DNA of 34,347 nt from an uncultured Lachnospiraceae bacterium (GCA_947630805.1 CANRIV010000008.1:68458-102804); one strand, 5' to 3'. Numbered from the stretch's first letter, positions 1 to 8,476 are shown. Notes: a model not told the origin generated them from the sequence alone. Numbers and translations: made by a program.

Positions 1-1147
1 CATCAAATCTTCTGTCTTCTTTTTCTTCAGAAATCTTTCCTGCCTTGTCGATAATATTCACCGCCTGCTGTACTGTATCAGCCTGCAAAATACCTCTCTC
101 CTGCAGCTGCCTTAAAATTTTCTGGACATCCTCAATATTATGTATCTGTTCCTCCTGCGGCAATGGATCAGATATTTCTTCCTCGAGAATATCCTCAAAC
201 ATTTCTTTTTCACTGAAATCTTCCACCGTTCCAGGATTATCCGCAGTTTCTTCTATGTTTTCCGGTCCGTTTGTTTCTTCTTCCGGATTCTTTTCTCTCT
301 CTTCTGTTTCTTCCTCCGGATTCTTTTCCGTCTCTTCCTCCGGATTGTCTGCCGGCTTCAGATTCAGATTCAGTTTTGTGGTTTGCTGCAGATTGCTTTT
401 CTCTACCACGTCAATTTCCGTCTCTTCCATTTCCATTTTTTCACCGCTTTCGCTTTCCTTCTCTTCTTTATTTTCCTCTTTTGGGCTTTCGCTTTCATCT
501 ACTATCGGTGCTAAAATCTCTTTGTTCTCTTTTTCCATTTTTCCTGCCTCATATTGCTGTTGCTGGGAAGATGATAACTCCCTATAATTTTTCTTTAATT
601 CCAGAGCTTTTGTTACATATTTTCCCCCGGCAAACCAAAGACTGATTTCATCACACATGGCCACACATTTTTCTTCATCGCCTTCCATATGATATAATTT
701 GGCGAGCTCATATGCCCATTTTTCTTCCATATCTATATTCACATATTCTTCCAGAATTTTTATAAGGTCCGAAACAGGTTTTCCCTGCGCTTTTGCCATT
801 TTGTATTTCAAAATATATCTGGCAGTATCCCGTGGGGCCATCTCCACAAAATCTTCATAAAATTCCCTGGCCTCATGAAAAGCTTTCATCTTTGTAGAAA
901 CAAGACACAGTCGATACGCCAGATGTCTTCCGGCGTCTGTGTTTTCGTAGGCAATCAACAGTGTTTTCTTTGCCTGCTCATAATTATGCGTCAATTCATA
1001 AGCGTCCGCTATCAGGCTGAGTACATTATTATCTTTGATTTTCTTTATATCAAAAGTCTCTGCTATCTCCACTGCCTTTTCAAAGTCTCTGCCTCTCATC
1101 GCAGTTTTTAATTCTTCTATTTTTAAAGACTGTTCATTCCTATCCAT
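1..1147 (-). CDS. TPR-like protein with acidic low-complexity region, C-terminus cut by window edge
   Basis: An open minus-strand frame runs from an ATG at 1147 to the window edge, giving about 382 codons with no stop, so the C-terminus is missing. The start follows an AGAGGA ribosome site. Residues about 1-200 are helical and look like degenerate tetratricopeptide repeats (for example the segment starting DAYELTHNYEQAKKTLL). Residues about 215-320 are very rich in Glu, Lys, Ser and Asn, with three short repeats of the type NPEEETE. The visible end becomes helical again (EDVQKILRQLQERG). It lies 68 bp downstream of recR on the same strand and is probably the last gene of the dnaX-ybaB-recR run. 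I cannot name the family. A scaffold or sensor role would be a guess, because any catalytic domain would lie in the missing part. Confidence 0.75.
   Translation of the reverse strand, partial: MDRNEQSLKIEELKTAMRGRDFEKAVEIAETFDIKKIKDNNVLSLIADAYELTHNYEQAKKTLLIAYENTDAGRHLAYRLCLVSTKMKAFHEAREFYEDFVEMAPRDTARYILKYKMAKAQGKPVSDLIKILEEYVNIDMEEKWAYELAKLYHMEGDEEKCVAMCDEISLWFAGGKYVTKALELKKNYRELSSSQQQQYEAGKMEKENKEILAPIVDESESPKEENKEEKESESGEKMEMEETEIDVVEKSNLQQTTKLNLNLKPADNPEEETEKNPEEETEEREKNPEEETNGPENIEETADNPGTVEDFSEKEMFEDILEEEISDPLPQEEQIHNIEDVQKILRQLQERGILQADTVQQAVNIIDKAGKISEEKEDRRFD
276..352 (-). repeat. Short tandem repeat encoding NPEEETE units
   Basis: Inside the TPR-like gene, about 24-27 bp units centred on the plus-strand string TTCCTCCGGATT are repeated three times and encode the acidic NPEEETE-type units. 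The repeat lies in a disordered acidic linker and is a likely site of length variation. Confidence 0.6.
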
Positions 1148-1215
1148 TTGAAATCCTCTTTTTATTTTTTATTTTATTCAGGGTATCTGATTCAGATGAT
1201 CTATCACGCAATCAA

Positions 1216-1812
1216 TCAGATGACAACCCTTCCCTGTAATGCTCTTAACAATGTGATATTATCAATGCACTCTAAATCTCCTCCGACAGGAACGCCACTG
1301 GCAATTCTGGTCACCTTAATTCCAAGAGGTTTGACTACCTTACTAATATACATTGCCGTCGCTTCTCCTTCCACGCTGGAATTTGTCGCTATAATAATTT
1401 CGTCAATATCTTCTTTCAGCCTTTGAAATAATTCTTTTAACCGGATATCATTCTGTCCGATTCCTGCCATGGGGTTGATTGCGCCATGTAGTACATGATA
1501 TACGCCTTTATACTCTCCCACTTTCTCATAAGCCGCCATATCTTTTGTGCTCTCTACTACCATAATCGTCCTGTGGTCTCTCTGAGGACTGGAACAAATC
1601 GGGCACTGTTCCTGGTCGGTCAGAGTACAGCATGTCTTACAGTACTTCACATTTGCTTTGGCATTTACCATTGCATTCGCCAGTTCTTCCACATGCTCTG
1701 TAGGCATATCCAGAATGTGAAATGCAAGCCGGGTGGCGGTCTTTGCTCCTATGCCCGGTAAACCGGACAATTCCTCTATTAATTTCGAAATATATCCACT
1801 GTAATAATCCAA
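1216..1812 (-). CDS. recR: Recombination mediator protein RecR
   Basis: RecR works with RecF/RecO to load RecA at gaps in recombinational repair. The 198-aa length is typical. The N-terminal helix-hairpin-helix (LSGLPGIGAKTATRLAFHI, about 15-33) is followed by a zinc finger with Cys58, Cys61, Cys70 and Cys73. The Toprim domain follows (VVESTKDMAAYEK, then the block around ATNSSVEGEATAMYI). The start is TTG at 1810-1812: the in-frame sequence gives the conserved RecR N-terminus directly after it, and GAGG lies about 8 nt upstream. It is 39 bp downstream of ybaB and belongs to the conserved Firmicutes dnaX-ybaB-recR run. The TTG start may keep expression low. Confidence 0.97.
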   Translation of the reverse strand: MDYYSGYISKLIEELSGLPGIGAKTATRLAFHILDMPTEHVEELANAMVNAKANVKYCKTCCTLTDQEQCPICSSPQRDHRTIMVVESTKDMAAYEKVGEYKGVYHVLHGAINPMAGIGQNDIRLKELFQRLKEDIDEIIIATNSSVEGEATAMYISKVVKPLGIKVTRIASGVPVGGDLECIDNITLLRALQGRVVI

Positions 1813-1851
1813 TGTATTTTCCTCTTTCCACTCTAAGTGATGACAAACAGA

Positions 1852-2190
1852 TTAGAATAATCCTCCCAATCCTCCTGTGATTTTTGACATTTTTTGTGTG
1901 GACATCTCATCCATTTTTCGAATTGCTTCATTTGTGGCAGCCATAATCAAGTCTTCCAACATTTCAATATCATCAGGATCCACGACTTCTTCCGACAAGT
2001 GAATTTTTGTAATCTCTTTTGACCCTGAGATTGTAACTTCTACGGCACCTCCTCCGGCTGTAGCAGTATATTCTGATGCTTCCAGTTCTGCCTGTGCTTC
2101 CTCCATCTGCTTCTGCATTTTCTGTGCCTGTTTCATTATATTATTCATATTTCCCGGCATACCTCCCGGAAATCCTCCCCGTTTTGCCAT
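1852..2190 (-). CDS. ybaB: YbaB/EbfC family nucleoid-associated protein
   Basis: A 112-aa member of the YbaB/EbfC family, small dimeric DNA-binding proteins often encoded between dnaX and recR. It has a Gly/Met/Asn-rich N-terminus, a long helix rich in Lys, Gln and Glu (about 18-40, KQAQKMQKQMEEAQAELEAS), a short beta section (VEVTISGSKEITKIHL), then the typical VVDPDDIEMLEDLIMAATNE helix. It ends in a Gly-rich tail (GGLGGLF). Its ATG is only 1 bp past the dnaX stop codon, and its AGAGGAGG site lies within the end of dnaX, so translation is probably coupled. The exact cellular role of the family is not settled. Confidence 0.95.
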   Translation of the reverse strand: MAKRGGFPGGMPGNMNNIMKQAQKMQKQMEEAQAELEASEYTATAGGGAVEVTISGSKEITKIHLSEEVVDPDDIEMLEDLIMAATNEAIRKMDEMSTQKMSKITGGLGGLF

Positions 2191-2191
2191 T

Positions 2192-3748
2192 TTAAAAATC
2201 CTCCTCTTCTACTTCCATATTGATTTTTGCAACCACTTCCTGATAATAATCTCCAAAATTCTGGCTGTTTTCAAGCATTATCATTTCTACTCTGACCTGT
2301 TTCTTAATTTCTTCACTAATAAGCGTATTCAGCATCTCTATAACTTCGGGTTTATTGCAGCCTTCATATCCGATTGCTCCTGCATCAAATACGATTAACA
2401 GCGTATCTTCTCCTTTTACGCTGAATCTTGCATCCTGCAGATACGTTTTATATGGATTGGAAATATGTCTTCTCACAGTGTCCCAGTTATCTACCACATA
2501 CTGAATATCTGCCGGTATTGCCTTATCAAATACTTTCTTTGGTTTTTCTTTGGGTTTTTCTGTTTTTGTTGTCGGAACAGAAGCCATGTAACTTCCACTT
2601 TCCAATTTTTTTTCAATATTTGCAATTCTATTATGAATGGAGTTTACATCTTTTTCCATTTCCGGTTTACATAATTTGATTAATGCGATTTCTATAAGCA
2701 CTCTCTTTTGTGAAGAATATTTTATGTTGCCTGCCAGTTCAGAAAACACACGGATATATCTCATAATCACATCTGTTTCTGTCATTTGTGCCTCTTCTTT
2801 GAGAGATGCAAGCCGGTCTGTAGAAGCATCAATAATTTCTTCCACATTTTCTGAGGTTTTAACCAGCATTAGATTTCTCAGATACCAGATAAAATCATTG
2901 ACAAACTGTCCCATCTCCCGTCCCTGCATAACCAGTTCATCCAACTGCTGAATACAGGATACAACATCACCGGCAATTACATTTCTGGTGAGGCGACTGA
3001 ATATTTCATTATCTACTGCCCCCAGTACTTCCAAAACTTTATCATAAGTCAGGGATTCTCCCAGATAAAAAGCAATACATTGGTCTAAAAGGCTTAGTGC
3101 ATCACGCATAGACCCATCTGCCAGTTTTGCCACATAACGGACCGCCTTCTCTTCTATGGTAATGCCTTCCTTCTCCGTCAGTTCCAATAGTCTGGCAGCG
3201 ATTGTATCTATGGATATTCTTTTAAAATCATATCTCTGGCATCTGGATAAAATCGTGATTGGAATCTTGTGAGGCTCTGTTGTGGCAAGGATAAAAATAA
3301 CATATGCCGGTGGCTCCTCCAGCGTTTTCAATAACGCATTGAACGCGCCAATCGAAAGCATATGCACCTCATCAATAATATAGACAGTATACTTTCCGTT
3401 GGATGGAGCATATTGAATCTCATCTCTGATTTGACGGATATTATCCACTCCATTGTTTGATGCAGCATCTATTTCCACCACATTCAGCGCAGCGCCGGAT
3501 TGAATTGCCCGGCAGGTATCACATTCATTGCAGGGACTTCCATCTATCGGATGTTCACAGTTGACCGCTCTTGCAAAAATTTTTGCAACGCTGGTCTTTC
3601 CGGTACCTCTCGTGCCGCAAAAAAGATAAGCATGTCCTATCCGGTTGGCACTAATCTGATTTTTTAGTGTCTGTACAATAGGATCCTGACCTTTTACCTG
3701 GTCGAAAGCAGAAGGTCTGAATTTTCTGTACAATGCTGTGTAAGACAT
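2192..3748 (-). CDS. dnaX: DNA polymerase III subunits gamma/tau
   Basis: The clamp-loader ATPase that loads the beta sliding clamp and ties the replisome together. It is 518 aa. The N-terminus (ALYRKFRPSAFDQVKGQ) and the Walker A GTRGTGKTS at 45-53 are canonical. A zinc-binding set (Cys64, Cys73, Cys76, Cys79) and Walker B (IIDEVHMLS) follow. The sensor region contains ATTEPHKIPITILSRCQRYDF. A Lys/Pro-rich linker (about 390-415) leads to a tau-type C-terminal domain. The start follows AGAGAGGAG about 5 nt upstream. It has its own promoter at 3823-3851 and is upstream of ybaB and recR. I see no clear programmed frameshift site, so whether a short gamma form is made is unknown. Confidence 0.97.
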   Translation of the reverse strand: MSYTALYRKFRPSAFDQVKGQDPIVQTLKNQISANRIGHAYLFCGTRGTGKTSVAKIFARAVNCEHPIDGSPCNECDTCRAIQSGAALNVVEIDAASNNGVDNIRQIRDEIQYAPSNGKYTVYIIDEVHMLSIGAFNALLKTLEEPPAYVIFILATTEPHKIPITILSRCQRYDFKRISIDTIAARLLELTEKEGITIEEKAVRYVAKLADGSMRDALSLLDQCIAFYLGESLTYDKVLEVLGAVDNEIFSRLTRNVIAGDVVSCIQQLDELVMQGREMGQFVNDFIWYLRNLMLVKTSENVEEIIDASTDRLASLKEEAQMTETDVIMRYIRVFSELAGNIKYSSQKRVLIEIALIKLCKPEMEKDVNSIHNRIANIEKKLESGSYMASVPTTKTEKPKEKPKKVFDKAIPADIQYVVDNWDTVRRHISNPYKTYLQDARFSVKGEDTLLIVFDAGAIGYEGCNKPEVIEMLNTLISEEIKKQVRVEMIMLENSQNFGDYYQEVVAKINMEVEEEDF

Positions 3749-3822
3749 GACTGCTCCTCTCTGAAATAATAAGATTTATCGGTGTTTTGGGCATAATTTT
3801 CCCTTTTTACACCTTTGGATTT

Positions 3823-3851
3823 ATTATATAATAAAATGAGTCTACATACAA
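3823..3851 (-). promoter_or_regulatory. Predicted sigma-A promoter for dnaX-ybaB-recR
   Basis: On the minus strand, -35 TTGTAT (3846-3851) and a perfect -10 TATAAT (3823-3828) are separated by 17 bp. The site lies about 75 bp upstream of the dnaX start and just downstream of the SRP RNA terminator, so the dnaX operon is probably transcribed independently of the RNA gene. Confidence 0.75.
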
Positions 3852-3883
3852 GGTGGCTTTTACTGCGATTTTTATTTTTTTGC

Positions 3884-3933
3884 AAAAAGAAAACACGCTC
3901 TCATTCTGTCATCTGACAGAATATAATACGTGC
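3884..3933 (-). terminator. Rho-independent terminator after SRP RNA
   Basis: On the minus strand an outer CACG/CGTG stem encloses an inner perfect stem (ATTCTGTC pairing with GACAGAAT, 4-nt loop), followed directly by the T-rich run TTTTCTTTTT. It lies about 40 bp beyond the 3' end of the SRP RNA. Confidence 0.75.
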
Positions 3934-3970
3934 TTTCACTGTATACAATTATTTTATTTTATATTTTAAA

Positions 3971-4233
3971 TCCGTGCGATTTGCTTTGTGTATATTCCAT
4001 AAGCGTTACCTTTACAGTTAACTCAGCCCAGGCGCCCTCATGTCACACAAAACGATCTGCTTAGTGCTGCTTCATTCCTGACCTGACACGATTCACAGGG
4101 CTCTGTTGCATGAGACCCAAACGTCAACATCACTTATAAAGGGCAGCCCTACAAAATATACCCGAGGCAAATCTTCACCCCTGCTATAGCGGATTTCAGG
4201 TACAGGGCGCCGCTACCTCCCCGGCTGCACGGA
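3971..4233 (-). ncRNA. ffs: Signal recognition particle RNA, large (Bacillus-type) with Alu domain
   Basis: The minus strand carries the conserved SRP RNA blocks. The 5' Alu region contains GCCGGGGAGGTAGCGG. The middle contains GTGATGTTGACGTTTGGGTC. The domain IV hairpin GTCAGGTC-AGGAA-TGAAGCAGC binds Ffh, with its GGAA tetraloop at 4075-4078. The 3' Alu partner includes GGCGCCTGGGCTGAG. The ends pair: TCCGTGC at the 5' end with GCACGGA at the 3' end, which sets the boundaries to within a few bases and gives about 263 nt. The pair next to the tetraloop stem is A-U instead of the common C-G, with both sides changed, which supports a real RNA stem. The tadA - SRP RNA - dnaX order matches Bacillus. 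Confidence 0.95.
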
Positions 4234-4290
4234 AGTTCTATAACAATTTTATGCCGTCAATCTCGTTTTATTCTGATTGTCAGGGTTTAT

Positions 4291-4320
4291 AGTATACCTT
4301 ACAATATTTTTCTTTGTCAA
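4291..4320 (-). promoter_or_regulatory. Strong predicted promoter for SRP RNA
   Basis: On the minus strand a perfect -35 TTGACA (4315-4320) and -10 TATACT (4291-4296) are 18 bp apart. The -35 begins immediately after the tadA stop codon. The predicted start near 4284 is about 50 nt upstream of the mature RNA end, which implies 5' processing of a precursor. Confidence 0.85.
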
Positions 4321-4770
4321 CTAAGATTTTCTCAGATTACGAAAAAAATCTTTTAACAGCATACTACATTCTTCTTCCAGAATTCCGTTCTCAATTTCTA
4401 CCTGATGATTAAACTGCTCCACCTGCAGCAAATTCATAATAGAGCCCGCGCATCCGGCTTTCGGATTCATGCAGCCGATATACACTTTTTTTATTCGGGC
4501 CTGCACAATAGCACCGGCACACATCTGACAGGGCTCTGTCGTGACATACATCTCACAGTTATCCAGACGCCAGTCATCTAATTTTCTGCTTGCTTTCCGG
4601 ATTGCATTTAATTCTGCATGAGATAATGTGTTTCTGTCCACCATGCGCCGATTATAGCCTCTGCCAATAATCTTATCATTCCATACAATCACACAGCCGA
4701 CAGGTACCTCACCGATATCCCGCGCCTTCTTTGCCTGTTTTATGGCTTCTCTCATATATTTTTCTCTCAT
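4321..4770 (-). CDS. tadA: tRNA-specific adenosine deaminase TadA
   Basis: Converts adenosine 34 of tRNA-Arg(ACG) to inosine. The 149-aa protein has the deaminase zinc site: HAE at 51-53 (His51 zinc ligand, Glu53 proton shuttle) and PCQMC at 80-84 (Cys81 and Cys84 ligands). It also has the family N-terminus (MREAIKQAKKARDIGEVPVG) and AGAIVQARIKKVYIG. The ATG follows GGAGAAG about 5 nt upstream. It lies 61 bp downstream of the GH18 gene on the same strand and just upstream of the SRP RNA promoter, as in Bacillus. The closely related guanine/cytosine deaminases are less likely because of this gene order and the TTEPCQMCAGA motif. Confidence 0.95.
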   Translation of the reverse strand: MREKYMREAIKQAKKARDIGEVPVGCVIVWNDKIIGRGYNRRMVDRNTLSHAELNAIRKASRKLDDWRLDNCEMYVTTEPCQMCAGAIVQARIKKVYIGCMNPKAGCAGSIMNLLQVEQFNHQVEIENGILEEECSMLLKDFFRNLRKS

Positions 4771-4831
4771 GGTCTTCTCCGGATGATTTAATTTTTTTTA
4801 CTGTTATCTGAGACTATTTTACCAATCTGCT

Positions 4832-6613
4832 CTATTCAAAATATGATGCTATGTCTTTCCAAATACTGTCTTTATCCTGTCCCAGAGCCCAATACGCCGC
4901 ACCTGCCAGCTGATAGCGTTCCATCAGTTCCAGCCGTGCCCGGACCGAGGTGCTATCTTCCAGCCAAATCATATATGTAGATTTTCCTTTGGAATATGTA
5001 ACAAAATTCTGTCCCGTCTGGGAATCCAGGGCGGGTTTTACTCCTGCATCTTTATAAGCCTTTTCTGCCGTTTTCATTCCTACTGCTTCACTGGATAAAT
5101 AATAATTCCCATCGACACTGTCCTCAATGTAAACGCCTGAGCCATCCGCGTCTGCTTCCGGTGTCTCTTTCCAGATTCTGGTATAAAACGGCATTCCGTT
5201 AATAATTCTACCGGCATCTCCCGTCTCATGAATGGTATCTTTAATGGATTGCTCTGCCCATGGCAGGGAAGATACTGAGCCCGCTTCTTTGCTCCCTCCG
5301 GTATGCTGGTCATAATTCATAATAATAATATAGTCTGCCAGTTTCATCTGCTGTTTCCGATCATAATATCCGCTCCATTGGGATGGCGCATAATTATCAA
5401 TCGACAGTACTTTTTTCTCATTTCTGCATTGGATGGACAATTCTCTGAGAAACTGCAGATAACTGTCTGCAATCTCTTCCGTGACATATTCAAAATCAAT
5501 ATTTACCCCATCCAGTTCATAGCTGTTGAGAAAATACATAATATTGTTTACCAGTTTGTGCCTCAGCCCGGTCGAAGTTAATACCGTCTTTGTCAGTTTC
5601 TTGTCCGTAAAATCATTGACCAGCGCCCACACCTGTATTCCTTTTTTGTGCGCTTTTTCCACATAATTCAAATCTGCCAGCGTAGACAGATTCCCATTTT
5701 TATCTGTCAGGGAAAACCATGTAGGTGACAGGACATTAATTCCCTTTGTGTTTTTCAATAAATCATCAATATTATCATTTCCGCTCTGTGCATAAATCTG
5801 ATTCCATGCCAGACTTATCCTGGTTTTCGAGAGGATATGCGTGTATTGGCTGTCATCATTTTTTCGCTTAACTGTTTCTGTCTTTTTATCTTCCAGACGT
5901 TTTACCGGTATGTATCCGATATATCCTTCTTCTGTCTTTACTTTATTCCAATTTTTTCCTGTCTCTATTATGGCAACCTTCGTCCCTTTTTTTAATTGGG
6001 TCACAATCAGATTCTGATAATTCCCCTTTGTTCTCATCTCAATATCTTTTGTCGTATTCATGTAGGCTTTCTGTCCACTGTCATAATTGACATTGATAAT
6101 ATATGGAACTCCGGTTTTGTGTTCTGTTACCCGATAATCTATATCTACAAACCGGGCTACAAATTTTAAGTTTACATAACATTTTCCGTTTTCAACCAGA
6201 GATATTGCATAGCCTGTATTTTCACTTTGCGCACCATAAATTACGTTCTCCCCGACATTGGTCTCATAAACCTGTACTGCATTCGTAAATAATACCTTAT
6301 TTTCTTTTTTGTCCCAATAAAATCTCTCGTCTATTTCATTGACAACAGTATCTATATTGATGAAGGCTTCTTTATCCACAATAATTCCAAAATCTTCGCT
6401 ATAGTCCTTCTCCAGAGCTACGGCAGCGATTTCCTCGCCATCTTCCACTGTGTAATTTTTGTCCGTTCCGTTTTCCTCGTAAGTAAGTTTCATATACCAA
6501 TTCAAATCCACTTTTCCGTCATTGGTTTTTATCCACAAATCACAGCCTGATGCAAAGACAAAAATTCCAATCAGAATCCATGTAAGCAAAATATATCTTA
6601 CGTTTTTTTTCAC
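4832..6613 (-). CDS. Secreted/lipoprotein-like GH18 glycosidase with SH3-like domain
   Basis: A 593-aa protein of the SleL/YdhD-like branch of GH18, whose members act on chitin or peptidoglycan-type substrates. The start is probably the GTG at 6611-6613, with AGGAGG 8-9 nt upstream; an upstream in-frame GTG at 6637 has no such site. From that start: a signal segment (about 5-23) ends in ASGC, a weak lipobox with Cys24. About 80-175 resembles a copper-amine-oxidase N-terminal-type stalk (FYWDKKENKVLFTN). An SH3-like domain (about 188-242) contains GKNWNKVKTEEGYIGYIP. The GH18 barrel (about 262-593) has the catalytic DGVNIDFE at 368-375, with the acid Glu at 375. The Asn in place of the first Asp of DxxDxDxE is usual in this branch. 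It is divergent from the secreted plus-strand gene. Substrate not determined. Confidence 0.88.
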   Translation of the reverse strand: MKKNVRYILLTWILIGIFVFASGCDLWIKTNDGKVDLNWYMKLTYEENGTDKNYTVEDGEEIAAVALEKDYSEDFGIIVDKEAFINIDTVVNEIDERFYWDKKENKVLFTNAVQVYETNVGENVIYGAQSENTGYAISLVENGKCYVNLKFVARFVDIDYRVTEHKTGVPYIINVNYDSGQKAYMNTTKDIEMRTKGNYQNLIVTQLKKGTKVAIIETGKNWNKVKTEEGYIGYIPVKRLEDKKTETVKRKNDDSQYTHILSKTRISLAWNQIYAQSGNDNIDDLLKNTKGINVLSPTWFSLTDKNGNLSTLADLNYVEKAHKKGIQVWALVNDFTDKKLTKTVLTSTGLRHKLVNNIMYFLNSYELDGVNIDFEYVTEEIADSYLQFLRELSIQCRNEKKVLSIDNYAPSQWSGYYDRKQQMKLADYIIIMNYDQHTGGSKEAGSVSSLPWAEQSIKDTIHETGDAGRIINGMPFYTRIWKETPEADADGSGVYIEDSVDGNYYLSSEAVGMKTAEKAYKDAGVKPALDSQTGQNFVTYSKGKSTYMIWLEDSTSVRARLELMERYQLAGAAYWALGQDKDSIWKDIASYFE

Positions 6614-6645
6614 GCTTTTATCCTCCTGATTTATCACTGTATCAT

Positions 6646-6674
6646 ATCATATCACAGAAAAGCCTTTCCGCCAA
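6646..6674 (-). promoter_or_regulatory. Predicted promoter for the GH18 gene
   Basis: On the minus strand, -35 TTGGCG (6669-6674) and -10 TATGAT (6646-6651) are spaced by 17 bp. A second overlapping TATGAT lies 5 bp downstream. The site is about 35 bp from the GTG start. Confidence 0.5.
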
Positions 6675-6716
6675 TGAAAACCATTTTTCATTTTTATAAT
6701 TCCCGTTATATTCTTC

Positions 6717-6745
6717 TTGAAAATAAGCCCTAAAAATGTTATCGT
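6717..6745 (+). promoter_or_regulatory. Possible promoter for the secreted CBM-like protein
   Basis: TTGAAA (6717-6722), 17 bp, then TATCGT (6740-6745), about 37 bp upstream of the ATG. The -10 match is weak, but no better candidate is seen in this divergent intergenic region. Confidence 0.4.
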
Positions 6746-6781
6746 AATAATAACAATAAAAACAAAAAGGAGAATGGAAAA

Positions 6782-7969
6782 ATGAGAAATTTATTCAAAA
6801 AATTTACAGCCCTAACATTGTCATTGACACTGGCAGCCGGTATGGCTGGCGTCGTTACGGCTGCTGTATCCGTTGGTACTGATATTTCTAACGGTAAGAG
6901 CTGGGCTTCCTATTCTATTCACACACGTGAAGATGGCGGCGAATGGGAAGATGCTTTAAAGAAAGACGGACAGTTCTATGCTACATCTATTACAAACGAA
7001 AGTAAGTTGGATGCTTACAAAGCATATGGCGACAATGCCAAAATTTCAGCACAGACTGCTTCCAGCTTCACAATGGATGTAACCAGTTCCGGATGGAGTG
7101 CAAATTATGGTCCTACCGGCAAGAAAGACAGCAAAGGAAATCTGGTTTATGAACTGAAACAGTCCAACCCTTGGGGTGTTACCGCTACAAAGATTGTAAA
7201 TGTAGAGAGAGGTCGCTACTATACTATTTCATTTAAGATTAAGAGTACTCTTTCCAACAAGGTTACTGCTACAAAAGAAAGAGCTGACGGTACTGCTTAC
7301 AATGAAGAGACAGGTAAGACAAACTACATAAAGCACATTCATTTTAAAGCCTATGACGACAAGGATGAAGATGGTGCTGCATTGGATTTGACAGGACTGA
7401 AAGCAACGAATGGAAGCAACAACGCACTGGTAACAGGAAACGCTACACTGAACAAAGATTTTAGTTCTTTCGTTACTCTGGATAGCCAGAGCACAGTTGA
7501 TGACGGCTGGGTTGCCGTAACTGCTACTGTTAAGATTCCTGCCCTGAAATCTGAATATCAGAGCAAAGCTTCTTCTCCTACTATGGGAATTAAATTTGCA
7601 TTTGGTGCATTCTTAAAAGAATATCCTGATGAGAACAACATGTCAGGAAAATTAGAAGTAAAAGATTTCAAAGTTACTGCAGGAATTCAGTCCCCTGCAC
7701 AGGTTAAAATTTCTAAAGTGACACCAAAGAAGAAATCTGTTGTTGTTAAATTTAAGAAAGCTAAAAGAGCAAAGAAATATGAAGTACAGGTTTCCTTAAA
7801 GAAAAATTTCAAGGGAGCTAAAACAAAAGTTACTAAGAAAGCTAAGATTACAATTAAAAAATTAAAATCAAAGAAAAAATATTTTGTAAGAGTAAGAGGC
7901 TTCTATGTAAATGCAGGTAAAAAGATTTACGGTCCATACTCTGCAAAGAAAAAAGTAACTGTAAAATAA
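6782..7969 (+). CDS. Secreted protein with carbohydrate-binding-like domain and lysine-rich FnIII-like C-terminus
   Basis: 395 aa. A signal peptide (MRNLFKKFTALTLSLTLAAG, likely cut after VTAA near 27) precedes an extracellular domain (about 35-298). That domain resembles jelly-roll carbohydrate-binding modules of the CBM4/9 kind: NPWGVTATKIVNVERGRYYT, then DDGWVAVTATVKIP, then TMGIKFAFGAF. The match is by pattern only. The C-terminal about 95 residues form an FnIII-like domain with very high Lys content (VSLKKNFKGAKTKVTKKAK), a type frequent in Lachnospiraceae surface proteins and perhaps binding anionic wall polymers. There is no transmembrane or LPXTG anchor. AAGGAG lies 9 nt before the ATG. 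Codons such as GTT, GCT and ACT are favoured more than in neighbours, which suggests high expression. It is monocistronic, with a strong terminator. Function unknown; an exported glycan-binding role is plausible. Confidence 0.8.
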   Translation: MRNLFKKFTALTLSLTLAAGMAGVVTAAVSVGTDISNGKSWASYSIHTREDGGEWEDALKKDGQFYATSITNESKLDAYKAYGDNAKISAQTASSFTMDVTSSGWSANYGPTGKKDSKGNLVYELKQSNPWGVTATKIVNVERGRYYTISFKIKSTLSNKVTATKERADGTAYNEETGKTNYIKHIHFKAYDDKDEDGAALDLTGLKATNGSNNALVTGNATLNKDFSSFVTLDSQSTVDDGWVAVTATVKIPALKSEYQSKASSPTMGIKFAFGAFLKEYPDENNMSGKLEVKDFKVTAGIQSPAQVKISKVTPKKKSVVVKFKKAKRAKKYEVQVSLKKNFKGAKTKVTKKAKITIKKLKSKKKYFVRVRGFYVNAGKKIYGPYSAKKKVTVK

Positions 7970-8012
7970 TTTTCGTTTTAAATCGCAGTCCAAAAGCTGT
8001 GTTTAACGAATA

Positions 8013-8070
8013 AAAACAAAAAAGGATGCTCTCAAAGTGTTATACTTTGCGGGCATCCTCTTTTTATTTT
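8013..8070 (+). terminator. Strong, probably bidirectional terminator
   Basis: AGGATGC (8023-8029) pairs with GCATCCT (8053-8059), with an inner CAAAG/CTTTG stem. It is followed by CTTTTTATTTT on the plus strand; the preceding A-rich stretch gives a T-run on the minus strand too. It ends the transcript of the secreted protein gene. Confidence 0.9.
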
Positions 8071-8476
8071 GGGGAACTCCTTTTTATTTTTCTGTCGGTC
8101 ATTATGCCAAACCGACTATACTTCAATGCGTATGAAAATCTTAATATCCATACCATTTACTGAATCTCGTGATATATATTCAGTTGTTGTTACTGTCTCC
8201 CTGAAATATTCATTTCTCCCTGTATAAATTATACTCATATTGTATGTATGTGTCAACTATTTTGTCATTACATGTCAAAAAATATTTCTATATTCAAAAG
8301 GTATTATTTCCCTCTTTTAAAATTTTAATTTATTTTTAAAAAAATGTAATATTCTGTACACTTTTTTCGTATATTTATTATACTATAGTATTCAAAGAAT
8401 CATTTTTTAATAAAATATTTTTCTAAATTGAGAAGCAGACTTTCATATTTTTCAATAAATTACTAACCCTAAAAAC
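8071..8476. other. AT-rich intergenic stretch
   Basis: About 400 bp with no supported gene. It contains a small inverted repeat, GTCGGT (8094-8099) with ACCGAC (8111-8116), that has no T-run. The rest is very AT-rich and gives only short reading frames. The mecA promoter lies just downstream. Confidence 0.6.

Noticed and set aside
45-645. Several plus-strand frames rich in Ser/Phe across the start of the window
   Set aside because: They are shadows of the minus-strand TPR-like gene, whose acidic Glu codons read as Ser/Phe/Leu on the other strand.
8094-8116. Inverted repeat GTCGGT-N11-ACCGAC after the secreted-protein terminator
   Set aside because: Too short, without T-run or promoter context; compatible with chance.
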